From Enterobacteriaceae bacterium LSJC7 (GTDB lineage Bacteria > Pseudomonadota > Gammaproteobacteria > Enterobacterales > Enterobacteriaceae), in NCBI GenBank assembly GCA_000302695.1, contig AMFN01000004.1, forward strand, positions 186,001 to 250,000: 64,000 bases of DNA. The letters are read 5' to 3'. A model generated the notes under the pieces. It worked only from the letters and a program-made list of their open reading frames with translations, did not search any database and was not told the origin of the DNA. The translations under genes were made by a program, and so were the position numbers. Positions 9,538 through 20,995 of the stretch are shown piece after piece (the first letter of the stretch is position 1; each line of letters opens with the position of its first letter).

Positions 9538-10483
9538 CGTTGATAATGAAGTAAGTAAGGCTGGCCTGCCGAAGGCAATTTTTCTCATGGGGCCAACCGC
9601 CAGCGGGAAAACGGCGCTGGCGATTGAATTACGCAAGATTTTGCCCGTTGAGTTGATAAGTGTCGATTCGGCCCTTATTTACAAAGGGATGGACATCGGT
9701 ACGGCAAAGCCTGACCCTGAAGAACTGGCTCAGGCACCGCACCGGTTGCTGGATATCAGGGATCCGTCGCAGGCCTATTCTGCGGCGGATTTTCGCCGTG
9801 ATGCGCTGGCGGAAATGGCCGAGATTACGGCTGCCGGGCGCATTCCGCTACTGGTCGGCGGGACGATGCTCTATTTCAGGGCGCTGTTGGAGGGGCTTTC
9901 GCCACTGCCTTCGGCAGACCCGGCGGTTCGCAGCCGCATTGAGCAACAGGCAGCAGAGCAGGGATGGGACGCATTGCACCGGCAGTTGCAGGAGATTGAC
10001 CCTGTGGCGGCGCAACGCATTCACCCTAACGATCCGCAAAGGCTTTCCCGGGCACTGGAAGTTTTTTTTATTTCGGGTAAAACTTTAACGGAGTTGACTC
10101 GCACGTCGGGAGACGCTCTGCCTTATCAGGTGTATCAGTTCGCCATCGCCCCGGCGAGCCGTGAACTGCTCCATCAGAAGATTGAGCAGCGTTTTCATCA
10201 GATGTTGGCTTCAGGTTTTGAAGCCGAAGCGCGGGCGCTTTTTGCCCGCGAAGACTTGCATACGGAGATGCCTTCCGTCCGTTGTGTGGGATACCGCCAG
10301 ATGTGGTCATATCTGGCGGGAGAAATCACATACGATGAGATGGTTTATCGCGGTATTTGCGCGACGAGACAATTAGCTAAACGACAGATGACGTGGCTAC
10401 GCGGCTGGAAAGAGATTCACTGGCTGGACAGTGGCAGTCCTCAGTCAGCTCTGGACGAAGTGGTGCAGGTTGTTAGTGCGTAA
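9530..10483 (+). CDS. miaA: tRNA dimethylallyltransferase MiaA
   Basis: MiaA transfers a dimethylallyl group to N6 of A37 in tRNAs that read UNN codons, the first step of ms2i6A synthesis. The 317-residue protein has the P-loop [17 protein letters not shown] (residues ~18-34), the substrate motif [19 protein letters not shown], and [14 protein letters not shown]. It matches the E. coli enzyme (316). It starts inside the 3' end of mutL. In E. coli, promoters serving hfq lie within and behind miaA; I did not map them here. Confidence 0.95.
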   Translation: MTDVDNEVSKAGLPKAIFLMGPTASGKTALAIELRKILPVELISVDSALIYKGMDIGTAKPDPEELAQAPHRLLDIRDPSQAYSAADFRRDALAEMAEITAAGRIPLLVGGTMLYFRALLEGLSPLPSADPAVRSRIEQQAAEQGWDALHRQLQEIDPVAAQRIHPNDPQRLSRALEVFFISGKTLTELTRTSGDALPYQVYQFAIAPASRELLHQKIEQRFHQMLASGFEAEARALFAREDLHTEMPSVRCVGYRQMWSYLAGEITYDEMVYRGICATRQLAKRQMTWLRGWKEIHWLDSGSPQSALDEVVQVVSA

Positions 10484-10590
10484 CATTAATGAACGTGTAC
10501 AATTAAGGCGTCTCGTGTGCAAATTTTGACATATTTTTCAGAGCCCATGGGTTCGCAAGTACAAACAACAAGCTATAAGGAAAAGATAGA

Positions 10591-10905
10591 ATGGCTAAGG
10601 GGCAATCTTTGCAAGATCCGTTCCTGAACGCATTGCGTCGGGAGCGCGTTCCGGTTTCTATTTATTTGGTGAATGGTATTAAGCTGCAAGGCCAGATTGA
10701 GTCTTTTGATCAGTTCGTGATCCTGTTGAAAAACACGGTCAGCCAGATGGTCTATAAGCATGCGATTTCAACGGTTGTACCGTCTCGCCCGGTATCTCAT
10801 CACAGCAATAATGCCGGTGGCGGTGGTTCCAGCAATTATCATCACGGCAATAACAACGCGCAGTCGTCCTCTTCTGCGCCGCAGGACAGCGACGAAACCG
10901 AATAA
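10591..10905 (+). CDS. hfq: RNA chaperone Hfq
   Basis: Hfq is the hexameric Sm-like protein that pairs small RNAs with mRNAs. The 104-residue protein has an unchanged Sm core: Sm1 ([19 protein letters not shown]) and Sm2 ([12 protein letters not shown]). The C-terminal tail is flexible, rich in Gly, Ser, Asn and His, with an acidic end (QDSDETE) typical of enterobacterial Hfq. The start has a clear ribosome binding site (AAGGAAAAG). Length and tail are close to E. coli Hfq (102). The gene sits between miaA and hflX as usual. Confidence 0.97.
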   Translation: MAKGQSLQDPFLNALRRERVPVSIYLVNGIKLQGQIESFDQFVILLKNTVSQMVYKHAISTVVPSRPVSHHSNNAGGGGSSNYHHGNNNAQSSSSAPQDSDETE

Positions 10906-10981
10906 GGTGGATGGCTGTCGTTCCATGACGGGGAACCAGTCCAACTGTGTTCCCCGCTGGTATTTTTGAGAGGTTATACGC

Positions 10982-12262
10982 TTGTTTGACCGTTATGACG
11001 CCGGTGAGCAGGCGGTGCTGGTACACATCTGGTTTGTGCAAGACAAAGACATGGAAGATCTCCAGGAGTTTGAAGCCCTGGTCTCTTCTGCGGGCGTCGA
11101 CGCGTTGCAGGTGGTCACCGGTACCCGTAAGTCACCGCACCCGAAGTATTTTGTTGGTGAAGGCAAGGCCACAGAAATTGCCGATGCCGTAAAAGCCACT
11201 GGCGCTTCTGTCGTGCTCTTTGATCATGCGTTGACCCCGGCTCAGGAGCGTAATCTTGAGCGGCTGTGCGAGTGTCGCGTTATTGACCGCACGGGTCTTA
11301 TTTTAGATATTTTTGCCCAACGTGCGCGTACCCACGAAGGTAAGTTGCAAGTTGAGCTGGCGCAGCTGCGCCATCTGGCGACGCGCCTTGTGCGCGGCTG
11401 GACCCACCTTGAACGCCAGAAAGGCGGCATCGGCCTGCGTGGCCCAGGGGAAACCCAGCTTGAGACTGACCGCCGCTTGCTGCGTAACCGCATCAGCCAG
11501 ATCCTCTCTCGCCTCGAAAAGGTCGAAAAACAGCGCGAGCAGGGCAGACGTGCGCGCACCCGCGCCGATGTGCCGACGGTGTCGCTGGTGGGCTATACCA
11601 ACGCCGGTAAATCCACCCTGTTTAATAGCCTGACCTCGGCGGAGGTTTACGCCGCGGATCAGCTTTTTGCGACCCTGGATCCGACACTGCGCCGCATTGA
11701 CGTGGCCGATGTCGGTGAAACCGTGCTGGCTGATACGGTAGGCTTTATTCGCCACCTGCCGCACGATCTTGTGGCGGCGTTTAAGGCAACGTTACAGGAA
11801 ACCCGCCAGGCGACGCTGTTGTTGCATGTGATTGATGCAGCGGATCTGCGGGTAAAAGAAAATATTGAAGCTGTAGAGTCGGTACTTGAGGAAATTGATG
11901 CCCTGGAGATACCGACGCTGCTGGTCATGAACAAAATCGATATGCTGGATGATTTTGCTCCGCGTATTGACCGTGACGAAGAAAACGTACCAGTACGGGT
12001 CTGGCTTTCTGCCCAGACTGGCGCTGGTTTGCCACTGCTTTTCCAGGCTCTGACAGAGCGCCTTTCCGGTGAGATAGCGCAGCATACGCTGATGCTTCCT
12101 CCACAAGCGGGGCGTCTGCGCAGCCGTTTTTATCAGCTTCAGGCGATAGAAAAAGAGTGGTTGGAGGAAGATGGCAGTGTTGGACTGCAGGTCAGAATGC
12201 CTGTAGTTGACTGGCGTCGCCTCTGTAAGCAAGAACCGGGGCTGGTGGATTACCTGGTGTAA
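10982..12262 (+). CDS. hflX: Ribosome-associated GTPase HflX
   Basis: HflX is a GTPase that binds the 50S subunit and splits stalled ribosomes, especially after heat stress. The 426-residue protein starts with TTG at 10982 (read [18 protein letters not shown]), preceded by GAGAGG; E. coli hflX also begins this way. The N-terminal HflX domain (~1-195) carries the conserved [18 protein letters not shown]. The G domain follows with G1 [13 protein letters not shown]3 DTVGF and G4 NKIDM. The gene follows hfq by 76 bp in the amiB-hflC supercluster. Confidence 0.95.
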   Translation: MFDRYDAGEQAVLVHIWFVQDKDMEDLQEFEALVSSAGVDALQVVTGTRKSPHPKYFVGEGKATEIADAVKATGASVVLFDHALTPAQERNLERLCECRVIDRTGLILDIFAQRARTHEGKLQVELAQLRHLATRLVRGWTHLERQKGGIGLRGPGETQLETDRRLLRNRISQILSRLEKVEKQREQGRRARTRADVPTVSLVGYTNAGKSTLFNSLTSAEVYAADQLFATLDPTLRRIDVADVGETVLADTVGFIRHLPHDLVAAFKATLQETRQATLLLHVIDAADLRVKENIEAVESVLEEIDALEIPTLLVMNKIDMLDDFAPRIDRDEENVPVRVWLSAQTGAGLPLLFQALTERLSGEIAQHTLMLPPQAGRLRSRFYQLQAIEKEWLEEDGSVGLQVRMPVVDWRRLCKQEPGLVDYLV

Positions 12263-12431
12263 TTCTGCCGGTCTGCCTGAAGATTTTCTCCCCAATTGGG
12301 GATACCAGGACGGTCTGGTGTGGCAGTGTAGCGGTTGTTGAGGGCGCTGGTGAGCTGCTCATAACAGTCGGTTACGGCGCGGCTTCGGACACGAAAGGTA
12401 TATCACCGCACAACAATTATGGAGCATAAAC

Positions 12432-13679
12432 ATGGCGTGGAATCAGCCCGGTAATAACGGACAGGACCGCGACCCGTGGGGAAGCAGCAAGCCCGGCGGC
12501 GACTCTGGGGGAAATAACAACAAGGGAGGCCGCGATCAGGGGCCGCCTGACCTGGATGATATTTTTCGCAAACTGAGCAAAAAGCTTGGTGGTTTAGGTG
12601 GTGGCGGTAATTCTGGCGGTACCCAGGAGCCACGCGCTCAGATGGGCGGAAAAATTGTCGGCATTGTTGCGGTCATCGCAGTCATTGGTTGGGCGGCGAG
12701 CGGCTTTTACACCATCAAAGAAGCCGAGCGCGGCGCAGTGATGCGTTTTGGTAAGTTTGACCATCTGGTTGAGCCTGGCCTTAACTGGAAACCGACCTTC
12801 ATCGATGAAGTGCGTGCGGTAAACGTGGAGTCCGTGCGTGAACTGGCCGCGTCTGGCGTGATGCTGACCTCTGATGAAAACGTGGTGCGCGTTGAAATGA
12901 ACGTGCAGTACCGCGTGACAGACCCTCAGCGCTACCTCTACAGCGTAACCAGCGCCGACGACAGCCTGCGTCAGGCCACCGACAGTGCGCTGCGTGGGGT
13001 TATCGGTAAATACACGATGGACCGCATCCTTACCGAAGGGCGTACCGTTATCCGTAGCGATACCCAGCGCGAGCTTGAAGAAACCATCAGGCCGTACAAC
13101 ATGGGTATCACGCTTCTGGACGTCAACTTCCAGGCCGCTCGCCCGCCGGAAGAAGTGAAGTCTGCGTTTGATGACGCCATTGCCGCGCGCGAGAACGAAC
13201 AGCAGTACATTCGTGAGGCAGAAGCCTACACCAACGAAGTCCAGCCGCGTGCCAACGGTCAGGCGCAGCGTATCCTCGAAGAGGCGCGTGCGTACAAGAC
13301 CCAGACCGTACTGGAAGCGCAGGGTGAAGTATCTCGCTTTGCCCGTATCCTGCCGGAATATAAAGCTGCACCGGAAATTACCCGCGAGCGTCTGTACATC
13401 GAAACGATGGAGAAAGTGCTCAGCAATACCCGTAAAGTGCTGGTTAACGACAAGGGTGGCAACCTGATGGTGCTGCCGCTGGACCAGATGCTTAAAGGAG
13501 GGGCGCAGTCCGACGTAAAGAGCAGCAACAACAGCGACAGCAACCTGCTGCGCCTGCCGCCGCCGTCAGACAGTAGTAACCGCGCTAACCGCCCTGCATC
13601 AAGCAGCAATGGCGACATCATGGACCAGCGCCGCGCCAACGCGCAGCGCAACGACACCCAGCGCCGGGGGAGTGAATAA
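12432..13679 (+). CDS. hflK: FtsH modulator HflK
   Basis: HflK, with HflC, forms a large periplasmic cage around the membrane protease FtsH and regulates its access to membrane substrates. The 415-residue protein has a Gly/Asn-rich cytoplasmic N-terminus (1-~75), one membrane segment (~78-97, IVGIVAVIAVIGWAASGFY), and the SPFH/band-7 domain (~98-290). A coiled-coil stretch and a polar Ser/Asn/Arg-rich tail follow. The length is close to E. coli HflK (419). hflC starts only 2 bp after its stop codon. Confidence 0.95.
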   Translation: MAWNQPGNNGQDRDPWGSSKPGGDSGGNNNKGGRDQGPPDLDDIFRKLSKKLGGLGGGGNSGGTQEPRAQMGGKIVGIVAVIAVIGWAASGFYTIKEAERGAVMRFGKFDHLVEPGLNWKPTFIDEVRAVNVESVRELAASGVMLTSDENVVRVEMNVQYRVTDPQRYLYSVTSADDSLRQATDSALRGVIGKYTMDRILTEGRTVIRSDTQRELEETIRPYNMGITLLDVNFQAARPPEEVKSAFDDAIAARENEQQYIREAEAYTNEVQPRANGQAQRILEEARAYKTQTVLEAQGEVSRFARILPEYKAAPEITRERLYIETMEKVLSNTRKVLVNDKGGNLMVLPLDQMLKGGAQSDVKSSNNSDSNLLRLPPPSDSSNRANRPASSSNGDIMDQRRANAQRNDTQRRGSE

Positions 13680-13681
13680 CG

Positions 13682-14686
13682 ATGCGTAAGTCAGTAATTG
13701 CAGTCATTATCATTGTGCTCGTTGCACTCTACGCCTCGGTTTTCGTGGTGAAAGAAGGCGAACGCGGCATTACTCTGCGCTTTGGGAAAGTGGTGCGTGA
13801 CGATGAGAACAAGCCGCTGGTGTTTGCGCCAGGCCTGCACTTTAAGGTGCCGTTTATTGAGTCGGTGAAAACGCTCGATGCGCGTATCCAGACCATGGAT
13901 AACCAGGCAGATCGTTTTGTTACCAAAGAGAAGAAAGATCTGATTGTCGACTCCTACATCAAGTGGCGCATCAGTGATTTCAGCCGCTACTACCTGGCAA
14001 CCGGCGGTGGCGATGTCTCTCAGGCCGAAGTGCTGCTCAAGCGTAAATTCAGCGACCGTCTGCGTTCTGAAATCGGTCGTCTTGATGTAAAAGACATTGT
14101 GACCGACTCGCGCGGTCGTCTGACGCTTGAAGTACGTGAAGCGCTGAACTCTGGCTCTGCGGGCACCGACGATGAAGTCGAAACGCCAGCGGCAGATGAC
14201 GCGATTGCCAAAGCGGCCGAGCGTGTGACGGAAGAGACTAACGGCAAAGTGCCGGTTATCAACCCGAACAGTATGGCGGCACTGGGTATTGAAGTAGTGG
14301 ATGTGCGTATCAAGCAGATCAACCTGCCTACCGAGGTGTCTGAGGCGATTTATAACCGTATGCGCGCCGAGCGTGAAGCGGTTGCGCGTCGCCATCGTTC
14401 ACAGGGCCAGGAAGAGGCTGAGAAGCTGCGTGCGACTGCGGATTACGAAGTGACCCGTACGCTGGCAGAAGCTGAGCGTCAGGCGCTGATGACCCGCGGT
14501 GAAGGTGACGCTGAAGCGGCCAAGCTATTTGCCGATGCATTCAGCCAGGATCCTGATTTCTATGCCTTCATCCGTAGCCTGCGTGCTTACGAATCCAGCT
14601 TCAAGTCCAACCAGGACGTGATGGTGCTGAGCCCGGAAAACGACTTCTTCCGCTATATGAAGACGCCGAAGCAGAGCCAGCGCTAA
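13682..14686 (+). CDS. hflC: FtsH modulator HflC
   Basis: HflC is the partner of HflK in the FtsH-HflKC complex. The 334-residue protein has an N-terminal membrane anchor (residues ~4-21, SVIAVIIIVLVALYASVFVV) followed by a band-7/SPFH domain and a helical region rich in Glu, Ala and Arg (REAVARRHRSQGQEEAEK). The length equals that of E. coli HflC. It is the last gene of the hfq-hflX-hflK-hflC unit, and a strong intrinsic terminator follows at 14741-14768. Confidence 0.95.
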   Translation: MRKSVIAVIIIVLVALYASVFVVKEGERGITLRFGKVVRDDENKPLVFAPGLHFKVPFIESVKTLDARIQTMDNQADRFVTKEKKDLIVDSYIKWRISDFSRYYLATGGGDVSQAEVLLKRKFSDRLRSEIGRLDVKDIVTDSRGRLTLEVREALNSGSAGTDDEVETPAADDAIAKAAERVTEETNGKVPVINPNSMAALGIEVVDVRIKQINLPTEVSEAIYNRMRAEREAVARRHRSQGQEEAEKLRATADYEVTRTLAEAERQALMTRGEGDAEAAKLFADAFSQDPDFYAFIRSLRAYESSFKSNQDVMVLSPENDFFRYMKTPKQSQR

Positions 14687-14740
14687 TCTTAGCCCCGCGT
14701 GAGTCATGTGGGTCACTGAGAGTTAACGCAATATCTCCCC

Positions 14741-14768
14741 GAGCCGGACTTGTTCCGGCTCTTTTTTT
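14741..14768 (+). terminator. Intrinsic terminator after hflC
   Basis: An 8-bp GC-rich stem (GAGCCGGA and TCCGGCTC) around a short CTTGT loop is followed directly by seven T. It ends the hflC transcript just before yjeT. Confidence 0.85.
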
Positions 14769-14784
14769 GTCAGGTGGCATGACA

Positions 14785-14982
14785 ATGAATGCAACGATTT
14801 TAGCGGCACTGGCGCTGGTTCTGGTACTTGAAGGGCTGGGGCCGATGCTGTTTCCGTCGCTGTGGCGACGCATGATTAGCTCAATTGCAACACTCCCTGA
14901 TACGACGCTGCGTCGCTACGGCGGTGCGCTTGTGGTTGCTGGGTTTGTTATCTACTACATGTTGAGGAGAACGTTTGCCTGA
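14785..14982 (+). CDS. yjeT: DUF2065 small membrane protein YjeT
   Basis: YjeT is a small inner-membrane protein of the DUF2065 family. I start at the ATG at 14785 (MNATILAALALVLVLEGLGP) because AGGTGG is correctly spaced for it and the resulting 65 residues equal the E. coli length; an ATG two codons upstream is too close to that site. Two hydrophobic segments are visible (~4-20 and ~46-60, GGALVVAGFVIYYMLRR). It lies between hflC and purA as in E. coli. Its function is poorly defined; the place next to hflKC suggests a link to the FtsH system, which is inference. Confidence 0.9.
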   Translation: MNATILAALALVLVLEGLGPMLFPSLWRRMISSIATLPDTTLRRYGGALVVAGFVIYYMLRRTFA

Positions 14983-15051
14983 GCTAAAAATGGGCATTTT
15001 TCTGCCAATTGAGGCTGAATCTCTGGAAAACCGATGGTAGAATCCTTTTTT

Positions 15052-16372
<1,321 letters not shown>

Positions 16373-16381
16373 ATTGTCTGT

Positions 16382-16403
16382 TTGGGCGCGAAAACGCGCC
16401 CAA
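16382..16403 (+). terminator. Probable terminator after purA
   Basis: A perfect 9-bp stem (TTGGGCGCG and CGCGCCCAA) with an AAAA loop lies just after the purA stop. The following sequence is only moderately T-rich. Confidence 0.65.
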
Positions 16404-16535
16404 TTTCCGTATTTTTCCCTTCTTTTATCCTGTCTTTGCCAAATAAATTAGCCGCATTGTGTCTGGCTGGTTTATCATCAGAATAATGTCTGCAGTAAAC
16501 GAATGTTTCCCACCAGACCCTTTTTCGAGGTGACT

Positions 16536-16967
16536 GTGCAGTTAACAAGTTTTACGGATTATGGCCTTCGCGCTTTAATTTATATGGCGTCCCTGCCAGA
16601 GGGGCGCATGACCAGCATTTCGGAAGTGACCGAAGTGTACAACGTGTCACGTAATCACATGGTGAAAATCATCAACCAGCTCAGCAGGCTTGGTTACGTG
16701 ACGGCAGTGCGCGGTAAAAACGGTGGGATCCGACTGGGTAAACCCGCCAGAGAGATACGTATCGGTGACGTGGTGCGCGATATGGAACCGCTGTCTCTGG
16801 TCAACTGCAGCCATGAGTTTTGCCATATCACTTCTGCCTGTCGCTTAAAGCTGGCGCTTTCTAACGCTGTAAAAAGCTTTTTGCAGGAGCTGGACAACAT
16901 AACGCTGGCCGAATTAATTGAAGAAAACGAGCCGCTATACAAATTATTGCTGGTGGAAGAACGCTAA
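16536..16967 (+). CDS. nsrR: Nitric-oxide-sensing transcriptional repressor NsrR
   Basis: NsrR is an Rrf2-family repressor whose iron-sulfur cluster is destroyed by nitric oxide, releasing genes for NO detoxification. I use the GTG at 16536 ([17 protein letters not shown]), preceded by CGAGGTGA; it aligns with the E. coli start, while the ATG at 16503 would add 11 unmatched residues. The protein is 143 residues. The winged helix is N-terminal, and the three cluster cysteines are at 91, 96 and 102 ([13 protein letters not shown]). It heads the nsrR-rnr-rlmB operon. A perfect NsrR site lies before ytfE at 32276-32298. Confidence 0.95.
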   Translation: MQLTSFTDYGLRALIYMASLPEGRMTSISEVTEVYNVSRNHMVKIINQLSRLGYVTAVRGKNGGIRLGKPAREIRIGDVVRDMEPLSLVNCSHEFCHITSACRLKLALSNAVKSFLQELDNITLAELIEENEPLYKLLLVEER

Positions 16968-16999
16968 GTCCGCCAGCCGTTGACAACGGAGGAACCTCG

Positions 17000-19444
17000 A
17001 TGTCACACGATCCTTTTCAGGAAAGAGAAGCAGAAAAATATACCAACCCTATCCCCAGCCGCGAATTTATCCTCGACCACCTGTCTAAACGCGAAAAACC
17101 CGCCAGCCGTGATGAACTCGCCATTGAACTGAATATTGAAGGCGAAGAGCAACAGGAAGCGCTGCGCCGCCGCTTACGTGCTATGGAGCGTGACGGCCAG
17201 CTGGTCTTCACCCGCCGCCAGTGCTACGCGCTACCTGAGCGTCTGGACCTGCTGAAAGGCAAAGTGATTGGTCACCGCGATGGCTACGGCTTCCTGCGCG
17301 TCGAAGGGCGCAAGGACGATCTGTATCTGTCGTCTGAGCAGATGAAAGCCTGTGTCCACGGCGATGAAGTGCTGGCGCAGCCGCTGGGTGCCGACCGTAA
17401 AGGCCGCCGCGAAGCGCGTATTGTGCGCGTGCTGGTGCCGCGCACCGGGCAGATTGTGGGCCGCTACTTCACCGACGCAGGCGTGGGTTTTGTGGTGCCG
17501 GATGACAGCCGTCTGAGTTTTGACATCCTCATTCCACCGGAAGAAATCCAGGGCGCGCGTATGGGCTTTGTGGTGGTGGTTGAACTCACCCAGCGCCCGA
17601 CGCGCCGCACCAAAGCGATTGGCAAAATCGTTGAAGTGCTGGGCGATAACATGGGGACCGGCATGGCGGTGGATATTGCCCTGCGCACCCATGATATTCC
17701 GTACGTCTGGCCGGAGGCTGTAGAAAAAGAGGTCGCAGGCCTGAGCGAGCAGGTTCCGGAAGCGGCAAAAGCCGGGCGCGTTGATTTGCGTTCGCTGCCG
17801 CTGGTGACCATTGACGGTGAAGATGCGCGTGACTTTGATGACGCCGTTTATTGTGAGAAAAAGCGCGGCGGCGGCTGGCGTCTGTGGGTGGCGATTGCTG
17901 ATGTCAGCTACTACGTGCGCCCACGCACCGCGCTGGATGCCGAGGCACGCAGCCGTGGCACCTCGGTGTACTTCCCCTCCCAGGTTGTACCGATGCTGCC
18001 AGAAGTGCTGTCCAACGGCCTGTGCTCGCTTAACCCGCAGGTGGACCGCCTGTGTATGGTGTGTGAGATGACCATCTCCGCGCGCGGCAACATCTCGACC
18101 TACAAATTCTACGAAGCGGTGATGAGCTCCCACGCGCGCCTGACCTACACCAAGGTCTGGCATATGTTGCAGGGCGACGCCGAGCTGCGTGAGCAGTATC
18201 AGCCGTTAGTGAAGCCGATTGAAGAGCTGCACAGTCTGTACAAAACGCTGGATGAAGCCCGCGCCGAGCGCGGCGGCATCTCATTTGAAAGCGAAGAGGC
18301 GAAGTTTATCTTCAACGCCGAGCGCCGTATTGAGCGCATCGAACAGACCGTGCGTAACGATGCCCACAAGCTGATTGAAGAGTGCATGATTCTGGCGAAC
18401 GTGGCGGCAGCGCGTTTTGTGGAAAAACACAAAGAGCCGGCGCTGTTCCGCGTACACGACACGCCGACTACCGAGGCCATTAACTCGTTCCGTTCCGTGT
18501 TGTCTGAGTTGGGTCTTGAGTTACCGGGCGGCAACAAGCCGCAGCCGAGCGACTACTCGGCGCTGCTGGCCTCCATTGCCGACCGGCCAGACCATGAAAT
18601 GCTGCAAACCATGCTGCTGCGCTCCATGAAACAGGCGATTTACGATCCGGAAAACCGCGGTCACTTTGGTCTGGCGCTGTCGTCGTACGGCCACTTTACT
18701 TCGCCAATCCGTCGCTATCCCGACCTGCTGCTGCACCGCGCTATTAAGTATCTGATTGCCAAAATCAGTGGTGACGAAGACCGGCTGGCGCAAAATGGCG
18801 GCTGGCACTACAGCGTGGAAGAGATGCTGCAACTGGGTGAGCACTGTTCCATGGCCGAGCGCCGTGCTGACGAAGCAACCCGCGACGTGGCCGACTGGCT
18901 TAAGTGTGACTTCATGCTCGATCAGGTTGGCCAGACCTTCCAGGGCGTGATTTCCAGCGTCACCGGTTTTGGCTTCTTTGTGCGCCTGGACGAGCTGTTT
19001 ATCGACGGTCTGGTGCACGTTTCATCGCTGGATAACGATTACTACCGTTTTGACCAGGTTGGTCAGCGCCTGATTGGTGAGTCCGGCGGTCATACTTATC
19101 GCCTGGGCGACCGCGTGGAAGTGAAGGTGGAAGCGGTGAATATGGACGAGCGTAAAATTGACTTCTCGCTCATTTCCAGCGAACGCGGGCCGCGTAACGA
19201 AGGCAAAACGGCACGCGAAAAGGCCAAAAAAGGGGCCAGCAAAGGTGGCGCAGGCAAGCGCCGCCAGGCTGGTAAACGCGTGAACTTTGAGCCGGACAGC
19301 GCTTTCCGCAGCGATAAGGGCAAAAAAGCGCCGAAAGCGAAAAAAGATAAAAAAGACAAGAAAGCCAAAACGCCGTCAGCGAAAACCCGTAAGATAGCGG
19401 CCGCGACGAAGGCGAAACGCGCGGCGAAGAAGCCAGCGGAATAA
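17000..19444 (+). CDS. rnr: Exoribonuclease R
   Basis: RNase R is a processive 3'-5' exoribonuclease that degrades structured RNA, acts in trans-translation quality control and helps in the cold. The 814-residue protein has an N-terminal helix-turn-helix (~20-85), two cold-shock-like domains, and the RNB catalytic domain with the acidic active site [13 protein letters not shown] (~273-285). An S1 domain (~645-725) and a long Lys-rich tail follow; the tail is typical of enterobacterial RNase R. The length matches E. coli (813). It lies 32 bp after nsrR and 91 bp before rlmB. Confidence 0.96.
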   Translation: MSHDPFQEREAEKYTNPIPSREFILDHLSKREKPASRDELAIELNIEGEEQQEALRRRLRAMERDGQLVFTRRQCYALPERLDLLKGKVIGHRDGYGFLRVEGRKDDLYLSSEQMKACVHGDEVLAQPLGADRKGRREARIVRVLVPRTGQIVGRYFTDAGVGFVVPDDSRLSFDILIPPEEIQGARMGFVVVVELTQRPTRRTKAIGKIVEVLGDNMGTGMAVDIALRTHDIPYVWPEAVEKEVAGLSEQVPEAAKAGRVDLRSLPLVTIDGEDARDFDDAVYCEKKRGGGWRLWVAIADVSYYVRPRTALDAEARSRGTSVYFPSQVVPMLPEVLSNGLCSLNPQVDRLCMVCEMTISARGNISTYKFYEAVMSSHARLTYTKVWHMLQGDAELREQYQPLVKPIEELHSLYKTLDEARAERGGISFESEEAKFIFNAERRIERIEQTVRNDAHKLIEECMILANVAAARFVEKHKEPALFRVHDTPTTEAINSFRSVLSELGLELPGGNKPQPSDYSALLASIADRPDHEMLQTMLLRSMKQAIYDPENRGHFGLALSSYGHFTSPIRRYPDLLLHRAIKYLIAKISGDEDRLAQNGGWHYSVEEMLQLGEHCSMAERRADEATRDVADWLKCDFMLDQVGQTFQGVISSVTGFGFFVRLDELFIDGLVHVSSLDNDYYRFDQVGQRLIGESGGHTYRLGDRVEVKVEAVNMDERKIDFSLISSERGPRNEGKTAREKAKKGASKGGAGKRRQAGKRVNFEPDSAFRSDKGKKAPKAKKDKKDKKAKTPSAKTRKIAAATKAKRAAKKPAE

Positions 19445-19535
19445 GCCTCTGCCGCGTGGGTCAGTCCCACGCGGCATCATTTCACTACTAACCCGATTTA
19501 ACAAAGCGCGATAAAGCGCTTAATGAGCAGCATTC

Positions 19536-20270
19536 ATGAGTGAAACCATTTACGGCATCCACGCGGTGCAGGCTTTGCTGGAACGCGCCCCTGAGCGCTT
19601 TCAGCAGGTATTTATCCTGAAAGGGCGCGAAGACAAGCGCCTGATGCCGCTTATCCACGCGCTGGAAGCGCAGGGCGTGGCTATCCAGGTGGCAAGCCGC
19701 CAGTGGCTGGATGAGAAGGCCGATGGCGCAGTGCACCAGGGGATCATCGCGCTGGTGAAACCGGGACGTCAGTACCAGGAAAACGATCTGCCCGACCTGG
19801 TCGCAGCACAGGATCGCCCGTTTCTGCTGATCCTGGACGGTGTTACCGATCCGCATAACCTCGGCGCCTGCCTGCGCAGCGCCGATGCGGCAGGCGTGCA
19901 TGCGGTGATCGTGCCGCGCGATCGCTCAGCCCAGCTTAACGCGACAGCGAAAAAAGTCGCCTGTGGCGCCGCCGAAACCGTGCCGCTGATTCGCGTGACT
20001 AATCTTGCGCGCACCATGCGTCTGCTACAGGAAGAGCACAACGTCTGGCTGGTGGGCACTGCCGGTGAAGCCGACCACACGCTGTTCCAGAGCAAGCTCA
20101 ACGGCCCGCTGGCGCTGGTGATGGGAGCCGAAGGCGAAGGCATGCGCCGCCTGACTCGCGAGCATTGCGATGAACTTATCAGCATTCCGATGGCGGGCAG
20201 TGTCTCCTCGCTCAACGTTTCCGTGGCGACCGGCATTTGCCTGTTTGAAGCGGTGCGCCAGCGCGGCTAA
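19536..20270 (+). CDS. rlmB: 23S rRNA (guanosine-2'-O-)-methyltransferase RlmB
   Basis: RlmB methylates the 2'-O of G2251 in the peptidyl-transferase loop of 23S rRNA. The 244-residue protein has an N-terminal substrate-binding domain ([20 protein letters not shown]) and a C-terminal SPOUT/SpoU knot with the motifs [31 protein letters not shown] and [18 protein letters not shown]. It closes the nsrR-rnr-rlmB operon, and a strong terminator follows at 20296-20327. Confidence 0.96.
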   Translation: MSETIYGIHAVQALLERAPERFQQVFILKGREDKRLMPLIHALEAQGVAIQVASRQWLDEKADGAVHQGIIALVKPGRQYQENDLPDLVAAQDRPFLLILDGVTDPHNLGACLRSADAAGVHAVIVPRDRSAQLNATAKKVACGAAETVPLIRVTNLARTMRLLQEEHNVWLVGTAGEADHTLFQSKLNGPLALVMGAEGEGMRRLTREHCDELISIPMAGSVSSLNVSVATGICLFEAVRQRG

Positions 20271-20295
20271 AGACGTTGGCATTTTAGTGAATAAA

Positions 20296-20327
20296 AAAAC
20301 CATCCCTGTTTATGGATGGTTTTTTTT
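20296..20327 (+). terminator. Intrinsic terminator after rlmB
   Basis: A stem AAAACCATCC/GGATGGTTTT with an 8-nt loop is followed by a run of T. It ends the nsrR-rnr-rlmB transcript. Confidence 0.88.
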
Positions 20328-20586
20328 ATTCTGCTGTTACGGCATACTCTTATGCGATGGGATAACGCGTTAATAAGAAATAGCCCATCGGCGTGATTTT
20401 ATGGAGAATGTTTGTCTCAGGGATGAAAACAGCACACCGCTGCGCAGGCTGCATGTCTGCGATGAACCAGTGCGCCCGCCTTTTCCTGCCTGCACAGATG
20501 CCTCCTTTCGTTAATTCGACGCAATACTAAGCAGCCTGCTTTCATACAGGCGGCCTTGTCAGGCGTCATATTTCGCAAGGCGTTTT
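20328..20586. other. Intergenic stretch upstream of yjfL
   Basis: No coding frame was recognised. In E. coli K-12, yjfI, yjfJ and yjfK lie at this point; none of them is present. The stretch must hold the promoter for yjfL-yjfM-yjfC. I see no clear operator. Confidence 0.6.
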
Positions 20587-20985
20587 ATGCACATTATTGA
20601 TTCCATCCTGGCTTTTGCGGCCTATTTTCTTATCGGCTTCGCAATGGTCATCTGCTTTATGTTTATTTATGCCCGCATCACGGCGCACAACGAATGGCAG
20701 CTTATTCGTGAGAACAACCTTGCGGCGGCGCTGGCGTTTGGCGGCACCGTGCTGGGTTATGTCATTCCGCTGGCCAGTGCGGCAATTAACTCTGTCAGCG
20801 TGACCGACTTCCTGATTTGGGGCGCTGTTGCTTTCGTGGTGCAACTGCTGATTTACGGCTGCGTACTGCTCTATATGCCGGGTCTGAGTACCAAAATTAT
20901 GAACCAGAATTATGCCGCAGGGGTATTTATGGGCACCTGCGCACTGGCGGGCGGGATTTTTAACGCCGCCTGTATGACCTGGTGA
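20587..20985 (+). CDS. yjfL: DUF350 inner-membrane protein YjfL
   Basis: This 132-residue protein matches E. coli YjfL in length and along its sequence (MHIIDSILAFAAYFLIGFAM at the start, AALAGGIFNAACMTW-like end). It belongs to DUF350 and shows four hydrophobic segments, so it is an integral inner-membrane protein. The function is not established. It is followed 10 bp later by yjfM and then yjfC, a conserved trio; the E. coli partners yjfIJK upstream are missing. Pairing with an ATP-grasp synthetase-like protein suggests a shared but unknown role. Confidence 0.9.
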   Translation: MHIIDSILAFAAYFLIGFAMVICFMFIYARITAHNEWQLIRENNLAAALAFGGTVLGYVIPLASAAINSVSVTDFLIWGAVAFVVQLLIYGCVLLYMPGLSTKIMNQNYAAGVFMGTCALAGGIFNAACMTW

Positions 20986-20995
20986 GGGCGCGCTC

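Noticed and set aside
13691-14395. 234-codon minus-strand frame inside hflC
   Set aside because: Antisense shadow of a conserved gene, with codon use unlike the rest of the window.
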